Source: CAZAZQ01 sp964489705 (GTDB taxonomy: Bacteria > Zixibacteria > MSB-5A5 > GN15 > FEB-12). From it: 64,000 nt of DNA. The stretch is from NCBI GenBank assembly GCA_964489705.1, contig CAZAZQ010000001.1, positions 1 to 64,000 of the forward strand. Reading direction: 5' to 3'. Position numbers and translations under genes: made by a program. The notes below the pieces were generated by a model that worked only from the letters and a program-made list of their open reading frames with translations, did not search any database and was not told the origin of the DNA. Shown here in pieces: positions 35,957 through 45,154 of the stretch (its first letter is position 1; the number at the start of each line of letters is the position of its first letter).

Positions 35957-38665
35957 TCACACCTTGCCGGCAGGCTCGGAAACCTCCGCCAACCGCACCC
36001 GAGCCGGCTCGAAATTCGGATCAATTCGAAGCGCCCGTCGGTAGCCCAAAACCGCCGAATCCCTATGTCCCATATTGAGATAGCACTCAGACAATTTGTA
36101 CAGGGCAACGGCATCATGCGGAGAAGAATGGAGGAATTTCTCGTAATACGGAATAGCCTGCTCGAAACGACCGGCACGGGAATAGAGATCGCCGATTATA
36201 TGGTAGGTGTCATACTCCGAGGGCTCCAAATGGGCGAATTTTTCAAAATTTTCGATGGCTTGGCTGATTTTCCCGATTTTCGCCTGCACTACCCCCAAAT
36301 TCCGGTACGCCACGGTCGGCGCCGACGGCAACGAAAGCGCCTGCTGATAATGCTCTTCGGCTTTTTCCCACTGCTCGGCACGATAGTAACAGTTGGCTAA
36401 GTTGTTCAACAGTTCGCCGTCCTGTTCCTCATTCTCTAATAATGAGCGGTAGACCTCCGCCGCTTCTTCATATCGCTGCTGGCGAAAATAGACCTCCGCC
36501 AACTGCCGCCGCGCTTTCGCAGCCGTTTCTTCCGATTGGGCTGCTTGCTGGAAAACTTCAATCGCCCGCTCTTCTTCCCCGCTCTCCAGAAGGAACTTGC
36601 CGAACGACATCAAAACGGAACCGTCGCGGGGTGCCGCCGCCAGGGCTCGCTCGAACCACGGAGCGGCTTCTTCCTTTTTCCCGCTCAAGAAAGCCACTTC
36701 CGCCAGCCCCAACATTGCCGGTATTGAGTCTTGCTCGAGCTCCAATTTCTTCTCGAAACAGCGGCGGGCTTCCTCGTATTCATGCTCGTACAGGTAAATC
36801 CGCCCCAAGCGAATCGCCGCATCCATAAACCCCGGCGATAGGTGGAATACTTTGCGATAATACTGCCGGGCTTTCTCCAGCTCCTCGGTATGCTCCGCCG
36901 CCAAACCCAACCCGTAATAGGCGGATGGTAGACTGCGGGGATGAAGGATGATGATATTGTCGGTCTCGCAGGTTTCGTTGTAGCGGGCTTGCGTCTCGAT
37001 ATACTTGTGATAGTACTCTTGTGCTTTCTCAAACAGCTCCTGCCGGAGATAGATATGCCCCAACAAAAGCAACGCATCGAGGTAATCCGGCTTGAATTTG
37101 AGGACATCCAGGCAATAGCGCTCCGCCTTGTCGTAGTCTCCAAGCACGAAGTACACCCACCCCAACTGGTGGTGAGTCATAATATGGATATGTCGTTCCG
37201 AAGCAACGTCAGGATGAGTCAACTCCAGTGCCCGTTGAGCGGCGTCAATAATCTTTTGCGCATTTTCCGGATGCTCCTCCACCCCTTGACCGCGCAAGAG
37301 CTGAGCATAATTGAACAGCGCAAAAGCATTATTAGGATCTTCGGCAATCTGTTTTTCCAAAAGTGCCTTGGAGCGCTCCATCTTGGCTTGCATCTTTTCC
37401 GGCGAGAGTCCGTAGCCGTAGTGCTTCAAGCGAATCCCTGCCCGCATGATGGGTTCGTTGTCGGGAGGGATAAGCAAATTATGGACGATACCGGTGTATC
37501 GCAAGTTCAGCCGCCGTCGGAAAAAGCGGATAGACGGCAAGAAGGTCACATGCTCTTCATCCTTGCCGGTAACGTTGAAGACGTTGATGGAAATAATGTT
37601 GTACTCGTTCTGGTTGAGCACTTTCTTGATAAGTCCGACATCTTCGGGGTAAATTCGCTCGTCGGCGTCGATAATAAAAATCCACTCTCCGGTTGCTTGC
37701 TCAATGGAATAATTCCGATGCTTGGAAAAATTACCTTCCCAGGGTTGATGGAAGATCTTCGCTCCGTATGACTTAGCGATTTCCACCGTCTTGTCGGTGG
37801 AGCCGGTATCGACGATGATGATTTCATCCACCCAATCCCGAATCGAGTCCAAGCATCCCGGGAGCAGCTCTTCCTCGTTCTTGACAATCATACAGGCGGA
37901 AACGGTTGCGTTCTGCTCTTGAACTTGAGCCAACATCCGCAGCTCATGCACCTGCCGACATTTCTCCAACCCTTTTTGAATAAGGCGTTCCGCCGCCTGT
38001 TCCTCTCCTTGTTTCTTCAAAAGATTGGCGAGATTGATATACGGGAGGTGATTGCCCGGGTCGGCTTTGATGGCGGCTTCGAAATTTTTCCGCGCCTGTT
38101 GCAATTCTCCCTGCTCTTGGTAAGCGGTACCGAGAATATTGTAGAGCTGGTCAATCGACCTGCCGGTAAAGGAAAAATCCTGCGGGGCAAGGGAACCGCT
38201 TTTGATACGTTTCCACAGCGAAACAAATCGCTCCCCCATCTCGATGGCACGGGTGAACTCTTTCAACGAGACGTAGACATAACTCAAGAGGTAATAAAAA
38301 TCCAGCGACTGAGGATATTCTTTCAAACCTGCGTGCGCCGCTTCTTCCGCTTTGACGAAATCACCCCGGTGAGCAAAGCCAAAAGCCCGGAGCCGATGGT
38401 AGTATCCCCGCAGGAATCGATCGGAAAACGGGAAGCGCTCTTCAAGCTCCCGGAGCACGTCAAGGATTTTGTCTTCTTCGTCGTTGCGCAGGTAGAATTC
38501 CGCCAGTTCCAACCGTGCTAAGATATCCTCGGGCTTCGTCTCCACCGCCTTGAGAAGATGCTCGTGAATCTCAGGCGGGAACTCGGTGCGAAGGGTGTAG
38601 CGACGCCGCGGTGATGGGGAGCGGCGTTGCCGTTTCTTGGGATTTTTCTTCTTTGCCTTGCTCAT
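35957..38665 (-). CDS. TPR-glycosyltransferase family 2 protein
   Basis: 902 residues. TPR-like helices (about 1-240) are followed by a GT2 domain (about 255-480) with SACMIVKNEEELLPGCLDSIRDWVDEIIIVDTGSTDKT and the metal-binding DADER motif, then a long second TPR array (about 490-890). TPR-fused glycosyltransferases next to flagellin genes in other bacteria modify flagellin or other surface proteins. Position between fliW and fliC suggests flagellin as substrate; this is inferred. Its start overlaps the stop of the next glycosyltransferase by four bases. Confidence 0.85.
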   Translation of the reverse strand: MSKAKKKNPKKRQRRSPSPRRRYTLRTEFPPEIHEHLLKAVETKPEDILARLELAEFYLRNDEEDKILDVLRELEERFPFSDRFLRGYYHRLRAFGFAHRGDFVKAEEAAHAGLKEYPQSLDFYYLLSYVYVSLKEFTRAIEMGERFVSLWKRIKSGSLAPQDFSFTGRSIDQLYNILGTAYQEQGELQQARKNFEAAIKADPGNHLPYINLANLLKKQGEEQAAERLIQKGLEKCRQVHELRMLAQVQEQNATVSACMIVKNEEELLPGCLDSIRDWVDEIIIVDTGSTDKTVEIAKSYGAKIFHQPWEGNFSKHRNYSIEQATGEWIFIIDADERIYPEDVGLIKKVLNQNEYNIISINVFNVTGKDEEHVTFLPSIRFFRRRLNLRYTGIVHNLLIPPDNEPIMRAGIRLKHYGYGLSPEKMQAKMERSKALLEKQIAEDPNNAFALFNYAQLLRGQGVEEHPENAQKIIDAAQRALELTHPDVASERHIHIMTHHQLGWVYFVLGDYDKAERYCLDVLKFKPDYLDALLLLGHIYLRQELFEKAQEYYHKYIETQARYNETCETDNIIILHPRSLPSAYYGLGLAAEHTEELEKARQYYRKVFHLSPGFMDAAIRLGRIYLYEHEYEEARRCFEKKLELEQDSIPAMLGLAEVAFLSGKKEEAAPWFERALAAAPRDGSVLMSFGKFLLESGEEERAIEVFQQAAQSEETAAKARRQLAEVYFRQQRYEEAAEVYRSLLENEEQDGELLNNLANCYYRAEQWEKAEEHYQQALSLPSAPTVAYRNLGVVQAKIGKISQAIENFEKFAHLEPSEYDTYHIIGDLYSRAGRFEQAIPYYEKFLHSSPHDAVALYKLSECYLNMGHRDSAVLGYRRALRIDPNFEPARVRLAEVSEPAGKV

Positions 38666-40314
38666 GAAGACTCTTCCTGTAACGAGACACTTTTCCCTTC
38701 CAGCACGGCAGAGAGCAAGCGCTCTATTTGTTCTTGTTTTTCTTCTTGGTTGTAGCGTTCCACAATGTACTGCCGGTTGCGTCGAGCCAGCTCATGCTTG
38801 TCTTCACGCTCCAAACGTTGAAGCAAACGAAGGCAATCATCCGGGTCGGAAAAGAGGTATTCTTTCGGGTAGATATTGGCGGCTCCGTACCAGTCATGAA
38901 TCAACGGCAGCACTCCCGATGCCATCCCCTCGGCAATGGAATAATGAAACGACTCAAACAACGAAGTCGACATAACGTAATCCTTATCGGCATACCACGA
39001 GGGCATGTCGTCGACCCAGCCGTAAAAGGTTATCGGGAGAGGGTTTTCTTTCAGGAAATGTTCAAAGTAAATTTGGATTCTCGGATCTTGGTGCTGCCCG
39101 GCGATGTGAAACGTGTACTCGTTGTCATAGCTGTGGATTTTCTTGAAGCAGTACAACAAAAGCGCCGGGTTTTTCTTGTAATTGATGTAGCCGACCGAGG
39201 CTATTTTTTTGCCGTATTTCTTTTCGGAAGGAATGGAAAATTTGGCAGTGTCGACGCCGTTATGAATAATCGTCACCGGCACCTCAGCACGAACTTGGCG
39301 GCGGAAAATCTCTTCCACGGAACGGTTGACGAACACCAAGGCATCGACCTTGCTCCAATCGACCTTGCTCGGCATATCCGTAAAGGCTTCATAGCTATGC
39401 AAGCGGCAGATAATCGGACAGCGTTTCGGCAGCTTGGTGGCTTCAATGAGAAGAACATCACACCACTCGAACCACGCCACCTCCGCCCATTCCAAAAGCT
39501 CGCGCATTTCCTGAGCGGAAGTTCCTTGAAAAAGGCGAGTAGTGTTATCTTTGGAGAGGCGCTGAATAATATCGGTTATGAACGTTTGCTGGGTGGCAAA
39601 AAAGGCAATTTTTTTCCCTGTGAGTCGGTGGGTAGCGGCTGATGAACGGGAGAGCCGTGAGATATTCTTTTCTTCTGACGATGGAGCCGTCGCTTGTGCT
39701 TTTTCAAGCTCTTTTTCCCACTTTGTAATATCAGCTCGCGAGGAGTTGGTGAGAGCCGGTTGTTCGGCGTTGAATTTCAGTAACCGTTTCCCCTCATCGT
39801 ACCACCGATGCTCCAGCGCATACCGCATCGCATTCTCTCGAGCTTTTTGAAAATTCGGGTTCACCTCCAGCGCTTTCTCGAACGTTTGGAAGACCTGCGG
39901 GATGTTCTGCTTATTCATCCAAACCACCGCCAGGTCGTTGTACAATTCCGCTTTGGTCGGATGTTTGGCAATCAGTTTGTTTAAGGTCTCTGCCGCCTGG
40001 TCAAAAGCATTGTTTGCCATATACACTAAAGCCAAGTTGTATGCGGCGTCGTAATGATCGGCATCTCGGGAATGGGCTCGCTCGAGATGAGCAATCGCTT
40101 CCTCTTTTTTCCCCAGCGTAAACGCCATCAACCCCGCCATCATTAATGTGTCAACGTCAACCTGCTCAAAATGCGTCAATCGAACGACCAGCGGATACGC
40201 CCGCTTGAGGTCATTTTTTTCCAACAAGCGGTTGGCTTGATGAGTCAGTTCTTCAAATGAGAGCTCCGAAGACGACACCGGAGTGTCCGCAACTGCAATA
40301 TCGTGTATTCTCAT
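38662..40314 (-). CDS. TPR-glycosyltransferase with GT4-type domain
   Basis: 550 residues. The first 190 residues are TPR repeats (AIAHLERAHSRDADHYDAAYNLALVYMAN; AELYNDLAVVWMNKQNIPQVFQTFEKALEVNPN). After a Ser-rich linker comes a GT-B fold, with VTIIHNGVDTAKF and KKIASVGYINYKKNPALLLYCF at the domain junction and STSLFESFHYSIAEGMASG as the donor-binding E-x7-E type motif. It is coupled to the GT2 gene (ATGA overlap), so the pair may build a glycan on flagellin in two steps. Confidence 0.82.
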   Translation of the reverse strand: MRIHDIAVADTPVSSSELSFEELTHQANRLLEKNDLKRAYPLVVRLTHFEQVDVDTLMMAGLMAFTLGKKEEAIAHLERAHSRDADHYDAAYNLALVYMANNAFDQAAETLNKLIAKHPTKAELYNDLAVVWMNKQNIPQVFQTFEKALEVNPNFQKARENAMRYALEHRWYDEGKRLLKFNAEQPALTNSSRADITKWEKELEKAQATAPSSEEKNISRLSRSSAATHRLTGKKIAFFATQQTFITDIIQRLSKDNTTRLFQGTSAQEMRELLEWAEVAWFEWCDVLLIEATKLPKRCPIICRLHSYEAFTDMPSKVDWSKVDALVFVNRSVEEIFRRQVRAEVPVTIIHNGVDTAKFSIPSEKKYGKKIASVGYINYKKNPALLLYCFKKIHSYDNEYTFHIAGQHQDPRIQIYFEHFLKENPLPITFYGWVDDMPSWYADKDYVMSTSLFESFHYSIAEGMASGVLPLIHDWYGAANIYPKEYLFSDPDDCLRLLQRLEREDKHELARRNRQYIVERYNQEEKQEQIERLLSAVLEGKSVSLQEESS

Positions 40315-40390
40315 GAGGAAAATCCCATTTCCTTTCTGCCGGTTATTTCATTATGCCGAGAGGGTTCCGCCCTTCTCAATCTCTTTGACG

Positions 40391-40873
40391 TTACACCTCC
40401 ACCAGCATTTCTTTTTCCGTCTGCGGTTCATCTTCTTCGACGGCTTTGATGGCATCGAAGACATAGTGCTTGACATGATAGTCGGAATTCACCAACACCA
40501 CCTGCTTGGCACGGTTGTTCTCGGTGTTGATAAGGATGGGACCTTGCAAATTCACCGACATACGGCGAGGGTCTTCGGGAATGGTGACAATGACGTACGT
40601 TTCCACCTGCTCGGCGTCGGTAATCATCAAGTCGGCAAGCTCTTTGGAATGAACTTCAATACGATAATGCTCGAAGAAGATGACCGGATTCACGACGATA
40701 AACGCCACCTGCGGATCCTCGAGCGATTGGAGCCAGAGGAAAGGACGAAATTCGTCGTTTTCCACCAGACAATAAACACTCAACCGCTCAAACCCGAGAA
40801 TGGGTTTTTGCATGCGGATAATTTTATCCTCCGGTACCTCAATCATTCCAAATCGTGCGGTTTGAACTTGCAT
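40391..40873 (-). CDS. fliW: Flagellar assembly factor FliW
   Basis: 160 residues. FliW binds either flagellin or CsrA and so ties flagellin translation to its export. TARFGMIEVPEDKIIRMQKPILGFERLSVYCLVENDEFRPFLWLQSLEDPQVAFIVVNP is the conserved core (motif list: TRFG-like, GF-E, PFLWLQS-D-P-AF). It follows flgL by 20 nt, and csrA is just upstream of flgL, so both partners of the switch are in the same transcript. Confidence 0.94.
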   Translation of the reverse strand: MQVQTARFGMIEVPEDKIIRMQKPILGFERLSVYCLVENDEFRPFLWLQSLEDPQVAFIVVNPVIFFEHYRIEVHSKELADLMITDAEQVETYVIVTIPEDPRRMSVNLQGPILINTENNRAKQVVLVNSDYHVKHYVFDAIKAVEEDEPQTEKEMLVEV

Positions 40874-40893
40874 ACGTCACATCCCCTATTTTG

Positions 40894-42813
40894 CTACCTG
40901 AGAAAATCCAGCAGCGTCGGTTGTATTATCTTGGCACTGGCAATCAACGAAGCCCGGTAGTTGTTTTCATACGTTGCCAAATCGGTTATCAATTTACTTA
41001 TATCGGCATCTTCGACTTCGCTCAGCAGCTTGGTAAAGCCCAAATCAAGGTCGCTCAAGCGGGCGTGGGTGCCTTCCAGCCGGATTGCCCGAGCGCCGAC
41101 CGCGGCGCGGTGGTTCAAGAGGTTCTGCATAGCATCATCGAGGTTTTGTAAAAGCATGGAGGTTCCCTCTTGGTCGTCGTTGCGTAGGGCATTCACCAGC
41201 ACCAACATGGTGCCCATCATATCGCTGGAACCGAAAATGCCCAAGTCCTTCGCGGTCCTGCTGTCCGCCACATCTTCAACGGTCAATGAGCGGGTGGTGT
41301 CGTTGTTGACTATCTGTATCCCCCGTCCGGATTCATTAATGGAAGCGGTGATGTCCAACCCGGCGTTGTTGACGGCGTCCAGAATATCTTGAACGGTGGT
41401 GATGGTGGGGCTGCCCAAATCGATTGTCCGGCTCTCATCGCCATGCCAGATGACAATCCTACCCATATTAAAGCCGTTACCGGCGTTCAAACTCGACACC
41501 AGTGAAGTCGTCAACAACCGCGGATCCAAATCGCTGCCGGCGAAGTCACCGGTAAACTCTCCCAAAATCCCCAAATCCGCCGCCGTCGTTCCGGTGGTCT
41601 CTTCGATTTTGAAACTCACCACCGGCGCCAGGTCACTGCCGGTCAAGGTCGGGTCGATATCGCCCAAAATGCCCAAATCGGCGGCGGTGCGGGAAGTGGA
41701 ATCAAACTCCTCAATATGGAGACCCAGCGGAGTGCCGTTGGTATCGACAATCTCCAAGCCGGTACCGGCGGCGTTGATTTGCATCGTGACGTTTGAGACA
41801 CCCGCCGTCATCATGGCGGAATTAAACGTGCTGATAATATCTCCAATGGTCGCCGCGGAAGAGAAATCAACCGTGACATTAATCGCCGCTCCATCGGTAA
41901 CCATGATTTTGCCCGGCTGGAGTTCCACGCCGTTCCCGCTGTTGAGCTTGTCCAAAGTGGTTACGTCGGAGATCAAGCCGTTCTCCGTCGTGTCGAAAAG
42001 GATATTGTTTTTCTCGCGCCCGATGACGGCTTGAAGGTTGGTAATCCCGTCGGCGGCAAGCTGGGTGTTGATTGCCGTCAGGACATCATTAATATCGGTC
42101 GCTCCGCTGATGTCTATGGTGGAGGTGATGCCCAAATTCTGATCGGTGATAGTAAAGGTGCCGGTAGTAAGGTCAATGCCGTCGCCGTTGTGCAGATCCG
42201 CCAATAGGGTCGTTCCCTCGATACCGACGTTCAAGTCGGCATTCTCTCCCAATACCGAGAGCTGACTGAGAAACACTTCGCGCGCCGTCAGGTTGATGTC
42301 CATCCGCGAAGAGGTGTCAATCTGAAATTGCAGACGGCCGTCGTCACCGGCATAGACGACCCCGTTGTTGGAAGCGACCAGACTCTTAGTATTGATGCGG
42401 TGCCCGGAAAAGATATACTTATCTTCCATCTCGCTGTTGGCTAACTGTACCAACCGCTCGAAAATCGACTCCACTTCGTTCGCCGAGCCCTGCCGCGCCA
42501 CTTCATCGTAAACCCCGTTGGACATCGCAACGCCGATTTCTTTGGCGCTGGAAACCAAATTTTTCAATTCTCCGAGGATACTGTCGTACGACTGCATCCA
42601 GTTCAAGCCCTGGGTGATGTTCTTGCGATACTGCTCGTTCTTTTTCAGTTCCGTCCGATAAATGAGGTCGCGCTGGGTGCCGATGGGATCGTCGGAAGGG
42701 GTGTTGATTTTCCGCCCCGTCGAAAGCTGCATCTGCATCGTCAGGAAGCGCCGGATAGAACGCTGCATGTTAAAGACGACGCGATCGTTCAACATACTGG
42801 TCGTTATCCGCAT
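40894..42813 (-). CDS. flgL: Flagellar hook-associated protein 3
   Basis: Junction protein between hook and filament. 639 residues versus about 320 in enterics; the extra length is in the middle, where two copies of a roughly 75-residue unit with DLGILGDIDP / DLGILGEFTG appear. The N-terminus (MRITTSMLNDRVVFNMQRSIRRFLTMQMQLSTGRKINTPSDDP) and the C-terminus (LSDLDLGFTKLLSEVEDADISKLITDLATYENNYRASLIASAKIIQPTLLDFL, shown here by its ends) are typical of FlgL. Confidence 0.92.
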   Translation of the reverse strand: MRITTSMLNDRVVFNMQRSIRRFLTMQMQLSTGRKINTPSDDPIGTQRDLIYRTELKKNEQYRKNITQGLNWMQSYDSILGELKNLVSSAKEIGVAMSNGVYDEVARQGSANEVESIFERLVQLANSEMEDKYIFSGHRINTKSLVASNNGVVYAGDDGRLQFQIDTSSRMDINLTAREVFLSQLSVLGENADLNVGIEGTTLLADLHNGDGIDLTTGTFTITDQNLGITSTIDISGATDINDVLTAINTQLAADGITNLQAVIGREKNNILFDTTENGLISDVTTLDKLNSGNGVELQPGKIMVTDGAAINVTVDFSSAATIGDIISTFNSAMMTAGVSNVTMQINAAGTGLEIVDTNGTPLGLHIEEFDSTSRTAADLGILGDIDPTLTGSDLAPVVSFKIEETTGTTAADLGILGEFTGDFAGSDLDPRLLTTSLVSSLNAGNGFNMGRIVIWHGDESRTIDLGSPTITTVQDILDAVNNAGLDITASINESGRGIQIVNNDTTRSLTVEDVADSRTAKDLGIFGSSDMMGTMLVLVNALRNDDQEGTSMLLQNLDDAMQNLLNHRAAVGARAIRLEGTHARLSDLDLGFTKLLSEVEDADISKLITDLATYENNYRASLIASAKIIQPTLLDFLR

Positions 42814-42859
42814 CAGCGCACTCCTTTACTCTTTCGTGACCGCATTTTCAATACCACTC

Positions 42860-43195
42860 TCACCGGGCGGCATCCTCGTCCCCTTTGCGGGGGCGTTTTT
42901 TGCCGCCGGGCTTGTCTTTGTAATCAATCTTCGCCCCGCTCGTCCGACCGGGATCTTTTTTCTTGATCTTATCGCGAATCAAGTTTACCATGCCGACCAG
43001 ATCCTCCTTAATCGACTTCGAGGCTTTCCGGTTCTCCTCTTGTATCCGCACGTAAATTTCTTCACGGTGGACCACCACCTCCGGCGGCGCCTCAATGCCC
43101 AGTCGCACCTGCCGTCCGTGAATGCCAAGGACGGAGACTTTTATGTTGTCGCCGATGGTAATTGATTCACCTAACCTCCTTGTTAGTATGAGCAC
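42860..43195 (-). CDS. csrA: CsrA translational regulator with long C-terminal extension
   Basis: 111 residues, whereas most CsrA are 60-75. The core MLILTRRLGESITIGDNIKVSVLGIHGRQVRLGIEAP with VHREEIYVRIQEEN carries both RNA-contact strands (Leu4/Arg6 region and the R near 44). After residue 58 a 50-residue Lys/Asp-rich tail follows. In Gram-positive-type systems FliW binds the C-terminal extension of CsrA. It starts at GTG, five bases after GGAGG. It lies between flgK and flgL. Confidence 0.92.
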   Translation of the reverse strand: MLILTRRLGESITIGDNIKVSVLGIHGRQVRLGIEAPPEVVVHREEIYVRIQEENRKASKSIKEDLVGMVNLIRDKIKKKDPGRTSGAKIDYKDKPGGKKRPRKGDEDAAR

Positions 43196-43241
43196 ACCAC
43201 CCTCCGTGGTAATTAAATGTTAACACTTCACACTCGTTTTA

Positions 43242-44639
43242 TTATCGTCCAACTATGCCCATTTTTTTAATCACCACATCCAATGCTTCATCCATGGTGG
43301 TGATAATTCGCGCCGCCGCATCGTAGGCATGTTGGTACTTCACCATGTTGGTCATTTCCTCATCCAAAGAGACCCCCTCCACCGACTGCTTGGCGTTCAA
43401 CACCTGTTGCACCAACAGCTCGTAGTTGTCGGAAAACGACTTCGCTTCGTGCGTTTCGACTCCCAAGCGTCCGATAATGCCGTTGTAGTAGTCGCTCATG
43501 GTGGTCGTTCCGTCGACCATAATGCGTTGATTACGCAAATCTTGAATCGCCAGCGCAATAGCGTTGTCGCCCGGTTCCCCGCTTGCCGAAGCGGCAATTA
43601 ACGCCGGGTCAGCCGCCACCTCCGCATTGAGCTTGATATTCGCCGCATCGGTGAACGTGGTATCAAAAAAGTCCAAGCCGGTCGTTCCGTCCAAGCCGTA
43701 CCCGGTGCGATGAAGAGCGTTGACCTGCTCGATAAGGGTTTGCGCCAGCAGGTCGAGCTCATCCAAATAACGGGGAATGATATCATCACGGGCGTCCAGC
43801 AATCCTTTGAGTTTTCCGTTGAGGTTCTTGATTTCCAAGCCGCTGTTTTCCCAGACCAGCCGATGCTTGAGGGTACCGTTGTCGTTGTAGGATTCAGCAG
43901 TAATGTTGACCGAATCAGAGCCGTCGACCACCGCCAACGCGCCGATCATGACCAAGACTTCGCCGTTGTCCTGCTCAATAGTATTAACATCCACCAGCTC
44001 GGAAAGTTCGTCGAGTAAACGGTCCCGGACGTCACGGAGGTCGTTGGCACGCTCGCTGCCCAACTCCTGGGATTTAATTTGCCGGTTTAATTGAGCGATT
44101 TCGGAGGTCAAACGATTAACGTCCTGAGTGATGGCAACCAAATCCCGGTCGATATCGTTGCGGAGGCTGTTGAGCTGGGTCGCCATTTCGTGGAAACGGT
44201 TCGTCAGCAACTTGGTTGACTCCAACAACGCCATCCGGTGACTGATGGAACTGGGGTTGGTCGACAAATCAGACCACGCATCCCAGAAATCGTTCATCAA
44301 ATCGGACAGGGTGTTATCGTTCGGCTCGTTGAACAACGCCTCCATCTGGGACATGATTTTATCTTTATATGTCCACTGTCCCAGCGACTTGTTTTCCTTC
44401 CGGAATTGCTCCCCGAGAAACAGGTCCCGCACGTTCCGGATATCCGTCACCGTAACGCCGGTGCCGATGGCGCCGATGGCGTTGATTTCGGGATAGGTCG
44501 ACGTAATCCTCACCCGCTGACGGCTGTAGCCGGGGGTGTTCACATTGGCGATATTATGCCCGATGGTCTGCAAATATATTTGGTGCGACAGTAACGCCCG
44601 TTTGCCGACTTCCAATCCTTGAAACAATCCCGGCATCAA
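43242..44639 (-). CDS. flgK: Flagellar hook-associated protein 1
   Basis: 465 residues, close to the usual 450-550. GLFQGLEVGKRALLSHQIYLQTIGHNIANVNTPGYSRQRV at the N-terminus is the rod/hook-family motif, and the C-terminus has SLDEEMTNMVKYQHAYDAAARIITTMDEALDVVI. It first contacts the hook tip and is coupled to flgN by a four-base overlap. Confidence 0.95.
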   Translation of the reverse strand: MMPGLFQGLEVGKRALLSHQIYLQTIGHNIANVNTPGYSRQRVRITSTYPEINAIGAIGTGVTVTDIRNVRDLFLGEQFRKENKSLGQWTYKDKIMSQMEALFNEPNDNTLSDLMNDFWDAWSDLSTNPSSISHRMALLESTKLLTNRFHEMATQLNSLRNDIDRDLVAITQDVNRLTSEIAQLNRQIKSQELGSERANDLRDVRDRLLDELSELVDVNTIEQDNGEVLVMIGALAVVDGSDSVNITAESYNDNGTLKHRLVWENSGLEIKNLNGKLKGLLDARDDIIPRYLDELDLLAQTLIEQVNALHRTGYGLDGTTGLDFFDTTFTDAANIKLNAEVAADPALIAASASGEPGDNAIALAIQDLRNQRIMVDGTTTMSDYYNGIIGRLGVETHEAKSFSDNYELLVQQVLNAKQSVEGVSLDEEMTNMVKYQHAYDAAARIITTMDEALDVVIKKMGIVGR

Positions 44640-45142
44640 GCTCTCCTATCAACGGCGACATGCGCCACCGGTTCGGTTGTTCCGCCCGTCGGAGCATACG
44701 CTCCTTCCGGGGTATGAATGCGGGAAAGCATCTCCATCGTTTTGGCGATATACTCCCGCGAACGATTCAACAGCATCGCATTCTGATTGCGGACGGTGGT
44801 GATTTTGTCGTTCAACTTCAATATCACCTCCCGGAGCTTGGAAAGGCGGTCGGCGTGCTCTTCGTCAACCATTTCCAACAACCGGGAGACATTCAGATCC
44901 CCTTCCACCGCATTTGCCTGCTTTATCTGCTCGATAAGTTCCTCCCGCTGTCGATTGAGCAGGCGGCTTTCTATCAACTTTTCCCGCTGCCGCTCCGTCA
45001 CTCGATTGAGGCCCTCCACATCGTTCTCCACCAGCATCTTTTGCTGCTGCTCGAGCAATTCGAGAAACGACTCAAACAGAGCCGCTTCTTTTCCCAGGAT
45101 GTCAATCAATCGGTCTATCATGCCCCAATCTTCTTGATTCAT
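44636..45142 (-). CDS. flgN: FlgN export chaperone
   Basis: 168-residue helical protein. LIDILGKEAALFESFLELLEQQQKMLVENDVEGLNRVTERQREKL is the FlgN pattern, followed by a long coiled coil. It overlaps flgK by four bases, as expected for the chaperone of FlgK and FlgL. The C-terminal 25 residues are Pro/Thr-rich and may be disordered. Confidence 0.83.
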   Translation of the reverse strand: MNQEDWGMIDRLIDILGKEAALFESFLELLEQQQKMLVENDVEGLNRVTERQREKLIESRLLNRQREELIEQIKQANAVEGDLNVSRLLEMVDEEHADRLSKLREVILKLNDKITTVRNQNAMLLNRSREYIAKTMEMLSRIHTPEGAYAPTGGTTEPVAHVAVDRRA

Positions 45143-45154
45143 ATCGTGTTCCCA

